Below, piece by piece: positions 27,701-36,895 of a stretch of DNA of 64,000 nt. The notes beneath the pieces were generated by a model that was given only the letters and a program-made list of their open reading frames with translations, was not told where the DNA came from and ran no database searches. The DNA is taken from NCBI RefSeq assembly GCF_015694725.1, contig NZ_JADQDQ010000006.1, positions 62,001 through 126,000 on the forward strand, read 5' to 3'. A program made the position numbers and the translations under genes. Position 1 is the stretch's first letter, and each line of letters starts with the position of its first letter. This DNA is from Hymenobacter jeongseonensis (GTDB taxonomy: Bacteria > Bacteroidota > Bacteroidia > Cytophagales > Hymenobacteraceae).

Positions 27701-30700
27701 ACCGCTCACGCTTACCGGCTTGTTCTGGCCCACATTCTTGTTGTCGAAGCTGGCCGTCTCATAGCTTGTGGTTAATACGTCACCGCTCACGCGGTTATCG
27801 CTCAGGCTCACAGTGGCCGTGACGTTGCCGTCGTACCCTTTGTCTACGCCGGTTGCCGCAATTACTAAGGGGCGAGCGGTGATACTCAGCTTAGCCCCCA
27901 CATAGCTCAGGTCGTAGTTCGTGCTCAGCGCCACACTGCCTTGCTCGATGGCGTAGGCACCGACAGCGTTGCCGGCCACGCGGCTCAGGCTGCCGGTGAA
28001 GGAATCCGAGTAGGCCAGGCTACCCGCCGTTACCTTGTAGGTAAGGGTGGGGTCGGCTTCGCCATAAGTCTTGCTCTGAGCGTCGGCCGTGAGCGTAATC
28101 GGACGAGCAGTGATTCGCAGGTCAGCGCCCACGTAGGAGATGGTATAATTGGTGTTGGCCAGCGTCGAACCGATGGCGTAGTCGCCCACGCTCTCGCCGC
28201 TGGTGCGGGTCAGGGCGCCGGTGAAGACATCGCCACTTACCAGCGTGCCGCTGGTCACTTGGTAAGTTAAGGCCGGGTCCGTCGTGGTGCCGTAGACCTT
28301 TGTCTGGGCGTCGGCCGTGAGCGTAATCGGACGTTGGCCGATGATAAGCTTGCTGCTATTATCTGAGGCAAGGTGGTAATTATCGTTGCCCGCGAACGAC
28401 GCGAACACATCGTAGGTGCCAGCATTCACCGGGGTAGTGGGAGAATTGTCCTGCTTGTACACCACCATAGCGGCACCCAAATCCGCAGCGCCTACGCCCG
28501 TCACGATGGCACTTGCCACAGCCTGTGCCGAACCGTCGTATGTGTAGGGTCCGCCCACCTCAACAACAATAACGGGCGTGGCCTTATTAACAGTAAAGGT
28601 TTGGTCCACATCGGCCGCAACAACGTAGTTAGCGTTGCCGGCCTGTGAGGCCCGCACTTTCACGGAGCCTGCGCCCGTAATGGTAAGGGTACTGCCGCTG
28701 ATAATGGCCGGGCCACTCACTACGGCAAAGCTCACGCCCAAGCCCGAAGTGGCCGTGGCGCTCAGCGTGAACGGTGCATTGCCGAAGGTTTTGTCGGCCA
28801 GCGGCGCGAAGCTGATGGCGTTCGGGGCTTGGGCGATAACTAAATTACTGCTGGCCGAGCCCGTGAAGTTGTCGTTGTGCAGGGTTGCTATCACGGCGTA
28901 GGTCCCGGCATCCTTCACATCTTCAGCCTCTACTGTGTTACCGTCTTTTGAGTATTCGTAGGTAAAGGTGCTTGCGCCTGTAGCATCTGTGGAGGCAGTG
29001 GCCGCTTTAGCCACGCCGTTGTACGTGTGGCTTAAGTTGGCCAGCGTCACTGTGGCCGTGGCCTTGCTAACTTCAAAAGTCTGGTGCTCGTTTGCGGCGG
29101 CCTCGTAATTGGCACTTTCGGCTTGCGAGGCAGTCACCGTTACAAGGCCCGCACCGGTGATGGTAAGCATGCTGCCCTCGATAGTGGCCGGACCGCTCGC
29201 CACCGCAAAACTCACATCCAGGCCCGAAGTGGCACTCGCGCTCAATGCAAATGGTGCATCGCCAAAGGTCTTGGTTCCGGGGTTGTCGAAAGCAATGCTA
29301 TTCGAGGCCTTGGCGATGCTCAGCGTGCCCGTGGCGTCGCTGGCTGAGTAGTTGCCATTGTTCAAGCTAGCCAGTACCTGGTAGGAACCAGCGTTGACGG
29401 GCGCCATGGCTGAGCCGTCGTATGTTACGGTCACGGTTAAGCCCTCGGGACTAGTCGTGATAGTAGCTGTCTTGGCACTGCCGTTGTAGGTGTGCGCCAA
29501 GTTGCTCAGCGTAATGGTGGCGGCAGCTTGGTCAATCGTCATGTTGCTGACGGCTTCGGCTGCGAGGTAATTCTCCGTTTCGGCATAGAAGCCTTTTACT
29601 CCGTAAGTCCCCGCCGATACAGGCTCAACCGTGCTGTATTCGGATGCCGAGGCGGCTTTGTACGTAACAACGGGATTGCCCAATGAAGCCCCCCCTACCC
29701 CGGTCACGCTGCCAGTAATGGGCTGCGCAAAACCAGAGTAGGTATAGGGAGCGTTAAAGTTCAGCGTCACCGCCGCAGGAGCTTTGCGGATAGCCAAAGA
29801 CTGCGATACCGCTGTGGCCGCGTTATAATTACCATCGGCAGCGGCGGCAGCTGTAATCGTAGCACTACCCGCTCCGGTAATGTGCACCGTGTTTCCAGTT
29901 ACGGTAGCATTGCCGCTGGCCGAAAAGCTCACGGGCAAGCTGGCTGACGAAGTCGCGCTTACGGTAAAATCAGCGTCACCAAAAGTCTTAGTAGCTAATG
30001 CATCAAACGTAATACTCTGGTCTGCGCGCCCAATCGTGAGGGTTCCGCTTACTGGGGTCGCTTGATAATTATCGTTGGCGAGGGTAGCTGCAACGGTGTA
30101 AGTACCCGCCTTTATTGGAGCCGTGTTGCTTGGGCCGTAAGCTGTGTTATCGTTGGCCGTTCCGGTATAAGTAAGGTTCAAGCCACTGACAGCAGGAGTA
30201 ACTGTAGCGGTAGCCCCCTGACTTGTGTTGTTGTAGATATGACTAAGGTTGCTTAGAACAATAATTGCCGGAGCCTTGGCAATTATCAGTTGCTTGGTGT
30301 TGTCCGAGGCCGGCTTGTAGTTGGTGCTACCGGCAAACGAAGCGTACACGTCGTAGGTGCCGGCTTCTACCGGACTCACTTCGTTGGTGCCTTTTTTGTA
30401 CACCACCGTGGCGTTGCCCAAGGATGCACCGCCTAGGCCCGTCACCGTAGCACTGCTCACGCCCTGGGCCGAACCCGTGTAAGTATAAGGGCCGCCCACC
30501 GTCACCGACACTGTGGCATCGGCTTGGTTCACATTCAGGCTCACCTCTTTGGTAGCGGCCAAGTAGTTGGTCGTTTCGGCAGCGTTAACCCTCAAGGTCT
30601 GCGTACCGGCATCGAGAACCACTCCCAAAGTGGGCGAGTATGTTAGCGCACCAGGGGCCATGGCGCTGAGTTGGGTAGCCGTTAGCGCATTGCCATAGGT

Positions 30701-31648
30701 GATAGCGGCCGGCGTAGCCCAAGTGATGGTCTGCGCCGCCCGGCCAATGACGAGGGAGCCCGAAGCTGAGCCAGAATAGTTGGCATTGTTTAGGGTGGCC
30801 ACAACGGCGTATGTACCGGCATTGGTCGGAGCCGTGGCCGAGCCAGCGTACGTGAAGGAAACCGTACTCAGGTTGGCTGGCGTGGTGGTAGCGGTAGCCG
30901 ACTTGGCTGTACCGTCGTAGGTCGGGGTCAGGTTCGCCAAGGTGAGCGTAGCCGTGGCCTTGTCGACCCTTTGCTGTACAGTTTGAACGCTATTTTCGTA
31001 TCCCGGAGCACTAGAAGAACCTGTAAAGTTCGCTACTACAGTATGGGTTCCTACTGTGAGTGAGGTGGTTTTATATATTTTACCTGTATTACTTCCTGCT
31101 GAAATTTGTATTGGCGATGTTGTAATTAGGACTCCGTCAATCGTCAAATTGAGAGTTCCAAAAACAGTGTTATTCTGACCTCCTCCTCCTCTTGTCACGC
31201 CCATTGTAAACACAACCTCTTCACCATAAACGCTTGGCGTTTTGCTGGTCACCAAGGTAGTTACCGTATTTTGTGCATCTGTAAACGCCGTCTTTATGGT
31301 CGTATTGGTTGTTTGACCAATAGATGTTACTGTGAACTTCACACCTAGGTGCCGCTCCTCAATATTATAGTCAATCTGCCACGCGCCATTCTCATCGACG
31401 TTCACGTCATATACGTGGTAATCTGGATAGTCAGGCTCCTCTTTAAATTCAACGTGCACAACCGCATCTGACGTCCAGCCAGTACCGGTGATGTGCGCAA
31501 TTTCCCCAGGGGCATAGTCATCTTTATCGGAGGTGACCGTCTGGGCTGAAGCACCAAGTGCGCCGAGCACACTTAGCAGCAGGAACAGCAAGAACCCGTA
31601 GGCCTTGGAGTATCTCCTGCTCTTTGTGGAGGGTATGATTTGATTCAT
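24779..31648 (-). CDS. Giant T9SS-secreted MBG/YDG repeat adhesin-like protein
   Basis: A 2289-residue surface protein. The start at 31648 leads into a signal peptide ('YGFLLFLLLSVLGALGASAQ', cleavage near residue 36). A unique N-terminal domain (37-125) and an Ig-like domain (about 130-225) come first. Then about 20 tandem domains of MBG and YDG type run to about residue 1800, recognised by recurring motifs such as 'TYNGSAK', 'TFGDAPF', 'YGEADP' and 'KPYDGTTSA'. A PKD-like domain follows at about 1960-2030 ('VWNWDDGKTDL', 'GVYKVSLTVTDACG'). The final ~85 residues are a T9SS type A sorting domain ('VYPNPIAEQ', 'DGVYFCRMITNGKVENKRLT'). A role in adhesion, gliding or matrix building is plausible but inferred. 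It is transcribed alone, ending at a strong terminator. Confidence 0.88.
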   Translation of the reverse strand: MNQIIPSTKSRRYSKAYGFLLFLLLSVLGALGASAQTVTSDKDDYAPGEIAHITGTGWTSDAVVHVEFKEEPDYPDYHVYDVNVDENGAWQIDYNIEERHLGVKFTVTSIGQTTNTTIKTAFTDAQNTVTTLVTSKTPSVYGEEVVFTMGVTRGGGGQNNTVFGTLNLTIDGVLITTSPIQISAGSNTGKIYKTTSLTVGTHTVVANFTGSSSAPGYENSVQTVQQRVDKATATLTLANLTPTYDGTAKSATATTTPANLSTVSFTYAGSATAPTNAGTYAVVATLNNANYSGSASGSLVIGRAAQTITWATPAAITYGNALTATQLSAMAPGALTYSPTLGVVLDAGTQTLRVNAAETTNYLAATKEVSLNVNQADATVSVTVGGPYTYTGSAQGVSSATVTGLGGASLGNATVVYKKGTNEVSPVEAGTYDVYASFAGSTNYKPASDNTKQLIIAKAPAIIVLSNLSHIYNNTSQGATATVTPAVSGLNLTYTGTANDNTAYGPSNTAPIKAGTYTVAATLANDNYQATPVSGTLTIGRADQSITFDALATKTFGDADFTVSATSSASLPVSFSASGNATVTGNTVHITGAGSATITAAAAADGNYNAATAVSQSLAIRKAPAAVTLNFNAPYTYSGFAQPITGSVTGVGGASLGNPVVTYKAASASEYSTVEPVSAGTYGVKGFYAETENYLAAEAVSNMTIDQAAATITLSNLAHTYNGSAKTATITTSPEGLTVTVTYDGSAMAPVNAGSYQVLASLNNGNYSASDATGTLSIAKASNSIAFDNPGTKTFGDAPFALSASATSGLDVSFAVASGPATIEGSMLTITGAGLVTVTASQAESANYEAAANEHQTFEVSKATATVTLANLSHTYNGVAKAATASTDATGASTFTYEYSKDGNTVEAEDVKDAGTYAVIATLHNDNFTGSASSNLVIAQAPNAISFAPLADKTFGNAPFTLSATATSGLGVSFAVVSGPAIISGSTLTITGAGSVKVRASQAGNANYVVAADVDQTFTVNKATPVIVVEVGGPYTYDGSAQAVASAIVTGVGAADLGAAMVVYKQDNSPTTPVNAGTYDVFASFAGNDNYHLASDNSSKLIIGQRPITLTADAQTKVYGTTTDPALTYQVTSGTLVSGDVFTGALTRTSGESVGDYAIGSTLANTNYTISYVGADLRITARPITLTADAQSKTYGEADPTLTYKVTAGSLAYSDSFTGSLSRVAGNAVGAYAIEQGSVALSTNYDLSYVGAKLSITARPLVIAATGVDKGYDGNVTATVSLSDNRVSGDVLTTSYETASFDNKNVGQNKPVSVSGIAITGADAGNYSANATASASANITAKAITGSFTASNKPYDGTTSASITSRSLSGTVSADDVTLTDGAAAFTAASAGTNKPVTGSQFALSGADAPNYTLTSVDATTADITAVELTPHITAADKVYDGTTTATLSSQTVTGMVNGETAVTLVVGAQSFNNANAGPRTVTASNLSLGGNAASNYSLAANATATDEATISRLGITGSFAVAPTRVYDGTTDAAVSGRSLTGALANDAVSLDGGTASYDTKNVGTGKTVTLTGFTLAGDDAPNYDLLSVETTTANITARDIAGSFAAASKVYDGNRAAEVLTRTVTPLTGDAVTLEGGTATFSDKNVADGKTVTLTGASLGGAQAGNYSLTGVATTTANITAKALEITISADNKVYDGNSTATVTALIAPGTTTSGLVSGDQVEVSASNGLFQNKNVGTGKPVTADVAISNSAAATNADAGNYSANTSATTTAAITARELTITADAQSKTYGDADPALTYKVTTGSLVDGETFIGSLVRATGEDAGTYAITNSRTTGAVTAGSNYTLSYVGANFVIGKATAAVSLNGLLCQTENGVNKAVTATTNATGVSTFAYTYSKGGALLSTTGVTEAGTYVVTATLNNPNFIGSATGNLVINAVPVINSIKGDLTPLSIAAPKATLTATLTDTNLASAVWNWDDGKTDLVSNTSTTLLGTHTYALPGVYKVSLTVTDACGATATLPYEYVVVYDPNGGFVTGGGWITSPVVLTTQYMQVGGKANFGFVAKYKKGSTVQVDGDTEFQFQAGSLNFKSTSLTDMRLVISGDRASYKGVGTINGTGSYGFMVAAIDGQYNKGTGPDRFRMKIWEAASGTVVYDNQAGADENAPASTAIGGGSIVIHAPTKGSTANLVVTDADATIAPKSAESNLLEVYPNPIAEQATIHFRTQQGGKAQLYLYNQVGALVATLYNAEVEGGRDYHLPLSRENLADGVYFCRMITNGKVENKRLTIMR
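26050..30960 (-). repeat. Tandem MBG/YDG coding repeats inside the giant gene
   Basis: About 20 repeat units of roughly 70-90 codons share motifs at the protein level. They fall into two types: alternating YNG/TFGD units (about 28.4-31.0 kb) and ITG-FA-KVYDG units (about 26.3-27.9 kb). DNA similarity between some units is visible, for example gtcggccgtgagcgtaatcgg, which occurs near 28083 and 28311. The units are diverged enough that they are not exact copies. Confidence 0.75.
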
Positions 31649-32419
31649 AAAAGGGGTGGGAATTGGTTTATGACGGGCACTCACTACCTGTTAAGTTCAA
31701 TTTCAGGTAGTACTAACGCTGAGAGAAAGCCGCAATGAGCCAGAAAGATGCCTCTGATTCGCACGAACAAGAACCAAATTTAATGAGTACTTTTTCAATA
31801 AAAAAAGTAACTTTATAAAAATATTATTGCTTTTTAACTAATATTTATTGTTATAATACGAATGGTGGAGCTTATTAATTACCTATATCTCGATTCTGCA
31901 CTTTAAAGGCACTTTATTCAGATTCCTTATCTACCCCGGCCTGACCCGGCTCCCCTGCTCGGTTTGTGTTCTTATGTGCAGCGACACGTCGGCGGCCGGG
32001 GGCGCTTAGCATTGGCGGCGGGAAAGGTGAAATAGCACGGGGAGTACTACTGCCAAAACCGGTTTGAATCCGGCTTTGCGGGCCGCGGCTGCAGCCGGGC
32101 AATGTGCTGGAGCAGGCAACCTTATTTCCGGGCCATACGCGCTGGCAGCGCGCAATGCGGAGCCGCACTTGCCACACACGCTTGACCTGCGCGGTTGACC
32201 CCGCAAATAACCTTGTTGGTCAGCCGATTAAGGCAGTTCAACGAAGTGTGCTTTGTTACAGGTATTTGCGAAATCTAGCTTAGGGGTGAAACCCGTATGC
32301 TTCCCGAATAGGGAAGGCCGCAGTTGCCCGTCCCTGCGTCCCGTCCCCAATACCGCCGTGGGCCGCGGCCTGCGCTACGGCCGCCCGCCGAGTGACTCGG
32401 CCCACTTTTTTGCAGGCTT
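31649..32419. other. Intergenic region upstream of the giant gene and the orphan LytTR gene
   Basis: About 770 bases. The part next to the giant gene (31770-31870) is very AT-rich and carries its likely promoter. The remainder (31910-32400) is GC-rich like coding DNA, but the frames in it are short, overlap each other and encode no recognisable protein, so no gene is called. It could be decayed coding sequence. Confidence 0.45.
31775..31782 (-). promoter_or_regulatory. Candidate -7 element of the giant repeat gene
   Basis: On the minus strand the sequence reads taaatttg, a full match to the Bacteroidota -7 consensus TAnnTTTG, about 127 bases upstream of the start codon. No TTG at the usual -33 distance was found. 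Confidence 0.45.
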
Positions 32420-33145
32420 ATGAATCCCATCACCCCACTTACCTGCCTGCTTGTCGACGACAACGAGATGAACCGGCTGACCCTGGAACACCTCATCGAG
32501 TTAACCCCGAATTTGAAGCTGGTGGCGTCCTTCGCCAATGCCGTGGACTGCCTGGCGTTTTTCCGGCAGGGCGGACAGGTCGACATTGCGTTTCTGGACA
32601 TTGAAATGCCGCTGCTCTCGGGGCTGGATTTGGTGCGCATTCTGCCCACGCCCCAGCCCGATGTCATCCTCGTCACCTCGCACCGCGACTTTGCCCTCGA
32701 CGCCTTCGAGTTGCGCGTGACCGACTACGTGGTTAAGCCGGTCGAACTGCCGCGCTTTCTGCAGGCGGTGGAGCGCGTCATCAAGGCCCGACAAACCCCT
32801 GAGGCGTTGCCTGAAGCCCATACTCCCGCCAACGAGCAGCACATTTTCGTGAAAGTGAACAAGAAAATGGTGCGCGTGAAGTTTGAGGAACTGCTCTACA
32901 TCGAAGCGTTATCCGACTACTCGGTGCTGGTGCTCGACAAGCAGAAGCTGATTGTTTACAACACGCTCAAGAGCCTGGAAGAGCGGCTGCCCAGCTCGTC
33001 TTTCGCGCGGGTGCACCGCTCCTACATCGTCAACACCCGGCGCATCGACGTTATCGAAGACCACATGCTCGTCTTCGGCAAGCACGAAGTGCCCGTTAGC
33101 AAATCGTATCAGGAAGGGTTTTACCGCCAGCTGCGCCGCGCGTAA
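32420..33145 (+). CDS. Orphan LytTR-family response regulator
   Basis: A 241-residue regulator with a receiver domain (acidic pair in 'CLLVDDNEMNR', phosphoacceptor aspartate in 'IAFLDIEMP', lysine in 'DYVVKPVEL') and a LytTR DNA-binding domain ('VKVNKKMVRVKFEELLYIEA' through 'ARVHRSYIVNTRRIDVIEDH'). No LytS-type kinase is adjacent. Instead it is convergent with a large hybrid kinase that ends 29 bases away. The 'DDNEMNR' receiver start resembles receivers of hybrid kinases, so cross-talk with that kinase is possible but not shown. It may instead be served by a distant LytS-type kinase. Confidence 0.92.
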   Translation: MNPITPLTCLLVDDNEMNRLTLEHLIELTPNLKLVASFANAVDCLAFFRQGGQVDIAFLDIEMPLLSGLDLVRILPTPQPDVILVTSHRDFALDAFELRVTDYVVKPVELPRFLQAVERVIKARQTPEALPEAHTPANEQHIFVKVNKKMVRVKFEELLYIEALSDYSVLVLDKQKLIVYNTLKSLEERLPSSSFARVHRSYIVNTRRIDVIEDHMLVFGKHEVPVSKSYQEGFYRQLRRA

Positions 33146-33174
33146 GCCCGCCGCCAGCGCCAATCTCCTCCGCC

Positions 33175-36100
33175 CTATTCTGCTGGTATTTCGGCAGGCA
33201 AAGCGGCCAGCGCGCGGCTCACCGAAGCCACCAGCTGCGTTACCAGCAAGGCCCGGTCGGCGGTGGCGTGCGCCGAGGATTGGTTGGTGCTTGGCACTTT
33301 TTCCAACACACTCACCACGTGCGACACCCCCGGCACGCCCAGCGCGGCCAGGTTGGGCTTGATGTGGTGCGTGAGCTCGGCCACCCGGCTCCACTGCCCG
33401 GCGGCGGCGGCCTCCTGCAGCTGCACCAGGCTGGTGGGCGTGTTGCTGAGAAACGAGCGAATGATTTTGGTCACAAACGCTTCCCGGCCGTGGGCCATGG
33501 CGCGCAGCTTGGTCAGGTCGTACGGCAGGGCCGTGCGGGGCAGCCCGCGCAAGGTGTCCAGCTTGTGGTAGAGGTCATGTTCGTCGAAGGGCTTGGCCAA
33601 GCAGTCGTTCATGCCGGCTGCGCGGTACCGCTCGTTGTCTTCCCGGAACGCGTTGGCGGTGAGCGCCAGAATGGGCACGTGGGCCTTCACGGGGTCAGCC
33701 AGCTGGCGCACGGCCCGGGTCACCTCCACCCCGTTGAGGCCGGGCATCTGAATGTCCATCAGCACCACGTCGTAGGTGTGGTCGGTGAGCAGCTGCAGGC
33801 CCTGTACGCCGTCCACGGCTTCTTCCAGAATCACGCCCCATTCCTCCAGCATAAAGCGGGCAACTTCGCGGTTAATTTCGTTGTCTTCGACCAGCAGCAC
33901 CCGCAGGCCGGCCAGGGCACCCGTATTAAATTCTCCCACGGTATCGGGGGCCACTACGGGCGCTTCGGCTTTTGGTAAGGTGAGGGTGAAGGCAAACGTG
34001 CTGCCCTGGCCGGGGGCGCTGCGCAGGGTGAGGGTGCCGCCCAGCTGCTCCACCAGCGCCCGGCTGATGCTCAGGCCCAGGCCCGTGCCGCCAAACTGCC
34101 GCGACGTGTCGGCGTAGGCCTGGGTGAAGCCTTCGAAAATGCTGGCGTGCTTGTCCGGCGCGATGCCAATGCCCGTGTCCGTCACACTGAACTCCACGGT
34201 GAGGTGCGTGCTGGTTTCCGCCAGCTGGCGGCCCACCACCGTGATGCTGCCACGGGCCGTGAACTTGATAGCATTGGCCACCAAGTTGATAAGAATCTGG
34301 TTCAGCCGGTACGGGTCGCTCACCACCCAGGGGTAGGTACAGCTTTCGCGCAGCATGGTGCCGCCAAATTCCAGGCCTTTTTCCTGGGCTTGCAGCACCA
34401 GGGGCTGCACCGCCTGGCCCATCGAATCGCAGAGGTTGAAGCCCACCTGCTCAAATTCGAGCTTGCCCGAGGTAATTTTGGCCATGTCCAGCACATCGTT
34501 AATAACGCTGAGCAGGTGCTGGCCCGACGTGCGAATCATGCGCAGAAATTCGTGCTGCCGAGGCTCCAGCGCGGTTTTGCCCAGCTGGCTGGCCATGCCC
34601 AGAATGCCGTTTAGGGGCGTGCGGATTTCGTGGCTCATGTTGGCCAGGAAATTCTCCTTGGCCAGCGCCGCCGATTCGGCGGCTTCTTTGGCGCGTTTCA
34701 TTTCCCGCTCGGCGGCGATGCGCTCGGTGATGTCGTGCGAGTGCGAAATTACGTAAGGTTCTTGGCCCGGCTCGTTCACCAAGAAGTTGCGATACAGCAG
34801 GTAGCGCTGCTCGGTGCTGCCGCGAGGGCACACGCGCTGCACGCCGGAAGCCTCATGGTTCGCCGTGATTAGGGCCAGGTAATCGGCAAAGGCGGCGCGG
34901 TCGCCGGCGGTCATCACATCCGAGACGTTGCTGCCCACAATTTCGTCAATGGGCGTGTTCAGCAGCTCACTCAGGGCGGGGTTTGCCGTGAGCACCGTGC
35001 CATCGAGCGCGTGAGCGCAGATAAAGGCCTGCGCGTAGTTCATCAGGTCGCGGTACTGTTTTTCGCTCTGCTCCAGGGTCTGCTGCGCACGGCGAAAGGC
35101 GGTGATGTCGGTGCTCACGCCCAGCACGTGCACGCGGCCGTCGGAGCGCGGCAGGGGCCGCTTCACGGTCTGGAAAATGTGCTTCGACCCGTCGAGGAGG
35201 GTGAGAGATTCTTCGGCCTGCAATTCCTGCCCGCTGCGGATAACCAGTTGGTCATTGGCAATAAATTGCGCCACTTCTGCCGCCTCCACGCTGCCGGGCG
35301 CCAGCGCCTCACCGGTCAGGTGCCGCGACGCCTCGCGGATGGCCTGCATGGCGTGGTTTTCAAACACAATTTGGTGCGCTTCGTCCCGCACGTAAATCAC
35401 GCTCGGGCTGGCATCCAAAATGCTTTGGGTGAAATCCTGCTGCTCGCGCAGCTCCCGGCGCGTCATTTCCTGTGCCGTAATGTCAAGGCCGTAGCCAATA
35501 ACCAACCGGATACTATCGCCGGCTTCGGGCACGGGTTGTAGGCGGCGCATCACGTAGCGGAGCTGTTCGGCATGGCCCAAGGTCTCCACCCACTCGTGGC
35601 GCTGGCGGTTGGTAAGCACCGTTTTCATGTGCTGCTGCCGCTGCTGGGCCACCACGCCCGGGAGGCCCCGGCGGGTATTATATTCCTCGTTGGTGCGCCC
35701 CAGCATCCACTGCCGCAAGGCAGCATCGGGCACGGCTGCCGGGTTCACAAACTGGTAGCGATAGTGCTGGTCCACCACGAATACCTCGGCGGGCAGCTCG
35801 TTGAGAATGGTTTCGTAGAAACGCTCCTGTTCCTGCAACTGCTGCTCGGCCTGCACGCGCATGGTGGTTTCGCCCAGATACAGGTTCACGTAGCCTTCGG
35901 CGGCAAATGGCACCACGTGCACGCTGAACCACCGCTGGCCCAAGCTGCCTTCTAGTTGAGACCCGTCGCCTTGCGTTAGGGCCTGCGCGGCCAGCGCCCG
36001 TAGCGTCTGCTGCCCCTGCACGCGCTCGGCACGGGTGAGGCTCAGGCCCAGCTTGTGGGCGGCTACGTTGGCGTAAAGCAGGCGGCCCGAAGCGGCCAAA

Positions 36101-36612
36101 CGCACCACCGGATTGGGGTTTTGCTGCGGAATCCGAGCAATGGATTCTATCTGGGCCAGCAGCTGGTGCCGCTCCGTTACTTCGTTCCAACACAACAGAC
36201 GGCGGCCCGTTTTCTCAGCTTCAGCGGCCTCGGGCATTTCGCTGCAGATTAGAACCCGGCCGTTATGCAGGGTTTGGACTTGGGCGGAGCCGCGGGGCTC
36301 GCTGGCCAGCACCCGGGGTTGCGCATGTGCCAGCAGCGTCTCCATCGGCTGGCCTAGCCAAATGGCCGGCGCATCGGGCAAGTCAAAGAGCGTGAAAAAG
36401 CGCTGATTGAGTACTTCTATGCGGCCAGTGGCGCCGACCAGGGCAATGCCCTCAGGCAGCATGTCGAGGAGCAGGCTTACCGGGTGGGCCGGGGTTTCAG
36501 CGGCCCCGGTGGCCTGCACCACGGCTTGGAACAACTCAGCGGCGCGCTGTTGGGCTTGGGCCAGGTCGGCGGGGGTGGCGGAAGACGGAAGCTGCGGCGA
36601 GGGAGTAGACAT
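33175..36612 (-). CDS. Multi-PAS hybrid histidine kinase with receiver and Hpt domains
   Basis: A 1145-residue cytoplasmic phosphorelay kinase with no membrane helices. About five PAS-like sensor domains fill residues 40-630, among them 'PNPVVRLAASGRLLYANVAA', 'FVVDQHYRYQFVNPAA', 'VIYVRDEAHQIVFENHAMQ' and 'TVLTANPALSELLNTPIDEI'. The HisKA motif 'NMSHEIRTPLNGILG' is near residue 660. The ATPase domain has 'NLVANAIKFT', 'DTGIGIAPD' and 'GTGLGLSI'. The receiver domain has 'LLVEDNEINR' and 'VVLMDIQMPGLNG', with its aspartate near 950. A C-terminal Hpt domain has 'LTHHIKPNLAALG', with its histidine near 1080. All phosphotransfer residues are present, so a complete His-Asp-His relay is encoded. The output regulator is not obvious; the convergent LytTR protein is one candidate. 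The start at 36612 is one of several possible Met codons. Confidence 0.92.
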   Translation of the reverse strand: MSTPSPQLPSSATPADLAQAQQRAAELFQAVVQATGAAETPAHPVSLLLDMLPEGIALVGATGRIEVLNQRFFTLFDLPDAPAIWLGQPMETLLAHAQPRVLASEPRGSAQVQTLHNGRVLICSEMPEAAEAEKTGRRLLCWNEVTERHQLLAQIESIARIPQQNPNPVVRLAASGRLLYANVAAHKLGLSLTRAERVQGQQTLRALAAQALTQGDGSQLEGSLGQRWFSVHVVPFAAEGYVNLYLGETTMRVQAEQQLQEQERFYETILNELPAEVFVVDQHYRYQFVNPAAVPDAALRQWMLGRTNEEYNTRRGLPGVVAQQRQQHMKTVLTNRQRHEWVETLGHAEQLRYVMRRLQPVPEAGDSIRLVIGYGLDITAQEMTRRELREQQDFTQSILDASPSVIYVRDEAHQIVFENHAMQAIREASRHLTGEALAPGSVEAAEVAQFIANDQLVIRSGQELQAEESLTLLDGSKHIFQTVKRPLPRSDGRVHVLGVSTDITAFRRAQQTLEQSEKQYRDLMNYAQAFICAHALDGTVLTANPALSELLNTPIDEIVGSNVSDVMTAGDRAAFADYLALITANHEASGVQRVCPRGSTEQRYLLYRNFLVNEPGQEPYVISHSHDITERIAAEREMKRAKEAAESAALAKENFLANMSHEIRTPLNGILGMASQLGKTALEPRQHEFLRMIRTSGQHLLSVINDVLDMAKITSGKLEFEQVGFNLCDSMGQAVQPLVLQAQEKGLEFGGTMLRESCTYPWVVSDPYRLNQILINLVANAIKFTARGSITVVGRQLAETSTHLTVEFSVTDTGIGIAPDKHASIFEGFTQAYADTSRQFGGTGLGLSISRALVEQLGGTLTLRSAPGQGSTFAFTLTLPKAEAPVVAPDTVGEFNTGALAGLRVLLVEDNEINREVARFMLEEWGVILEEAVDGVQGLQLLTDHTYDVVLMDIQMPGLNGVEVTRAVRQLADPVKAHVPILALTANAFREDNERYRAAGMNDCLAKPFDEHDLYHKLDTLRGLPRTALPYDLTKLRAMAHGREAFVTKIIRSFLSNTPTSLVQLQEAAAAGQWSRVAELTHHIKPNLAALGVPGVSHVVSVLEKVPSTNQSSAHATADRALLVTQLVASVSRALAALPAEIPAE

Positions 36613-36852
36613 AATGGGAGGCATCTGCAATATCCGGCCAGATGCAGCTGCCATTCCCCGGCCTTCGCCCAATGATTAGTTATTCCGTCTGAATTGCGGG
36701 ATTTTCCAGGTGAAACCCACATTTCAGCGGGCAAAAACCCCGATAATCCCTGCCAGCAGTATCTGGCGGCCATTCCAATGGCAAATCCGCCTATTCACCG
36801 GCGTATTGCCGTGCTTGGGCCGAAGCCGCGCTGCCTGAGTAAGGTGCAAAAC

Positions 36853-36860
36853 TACATTTG
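36853..36860 (+). promoter_or_regulatory. -7 promoter element of the small exported protein gene
   Basis: tacatttg matches TAnnTTTG exactly, 35 bases upstream of the start codon. That spacing would give a short leader. No good TTG at -33 was found. Confidence 0.5.
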
Positions 36861-36895
36861 TATCGTTCAAACAAAACGCCAAAACAACCAGCACC

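Noticed and set aside
26050..30960. Regular repeats that could suggest a CRISPR array
   Set aside because: The periodicity is ~200-270 bases, lies inside one continuous reading frame, and corresponds to protein domains. No short direct repeats with unique spacers occur.
31914..32206. Two short minus-strand frames in the intergenic region before the orphan LytTR gene
   Set aside because: They overlap each other in different frames, lack recognisable motifs and have no plausible start signal.
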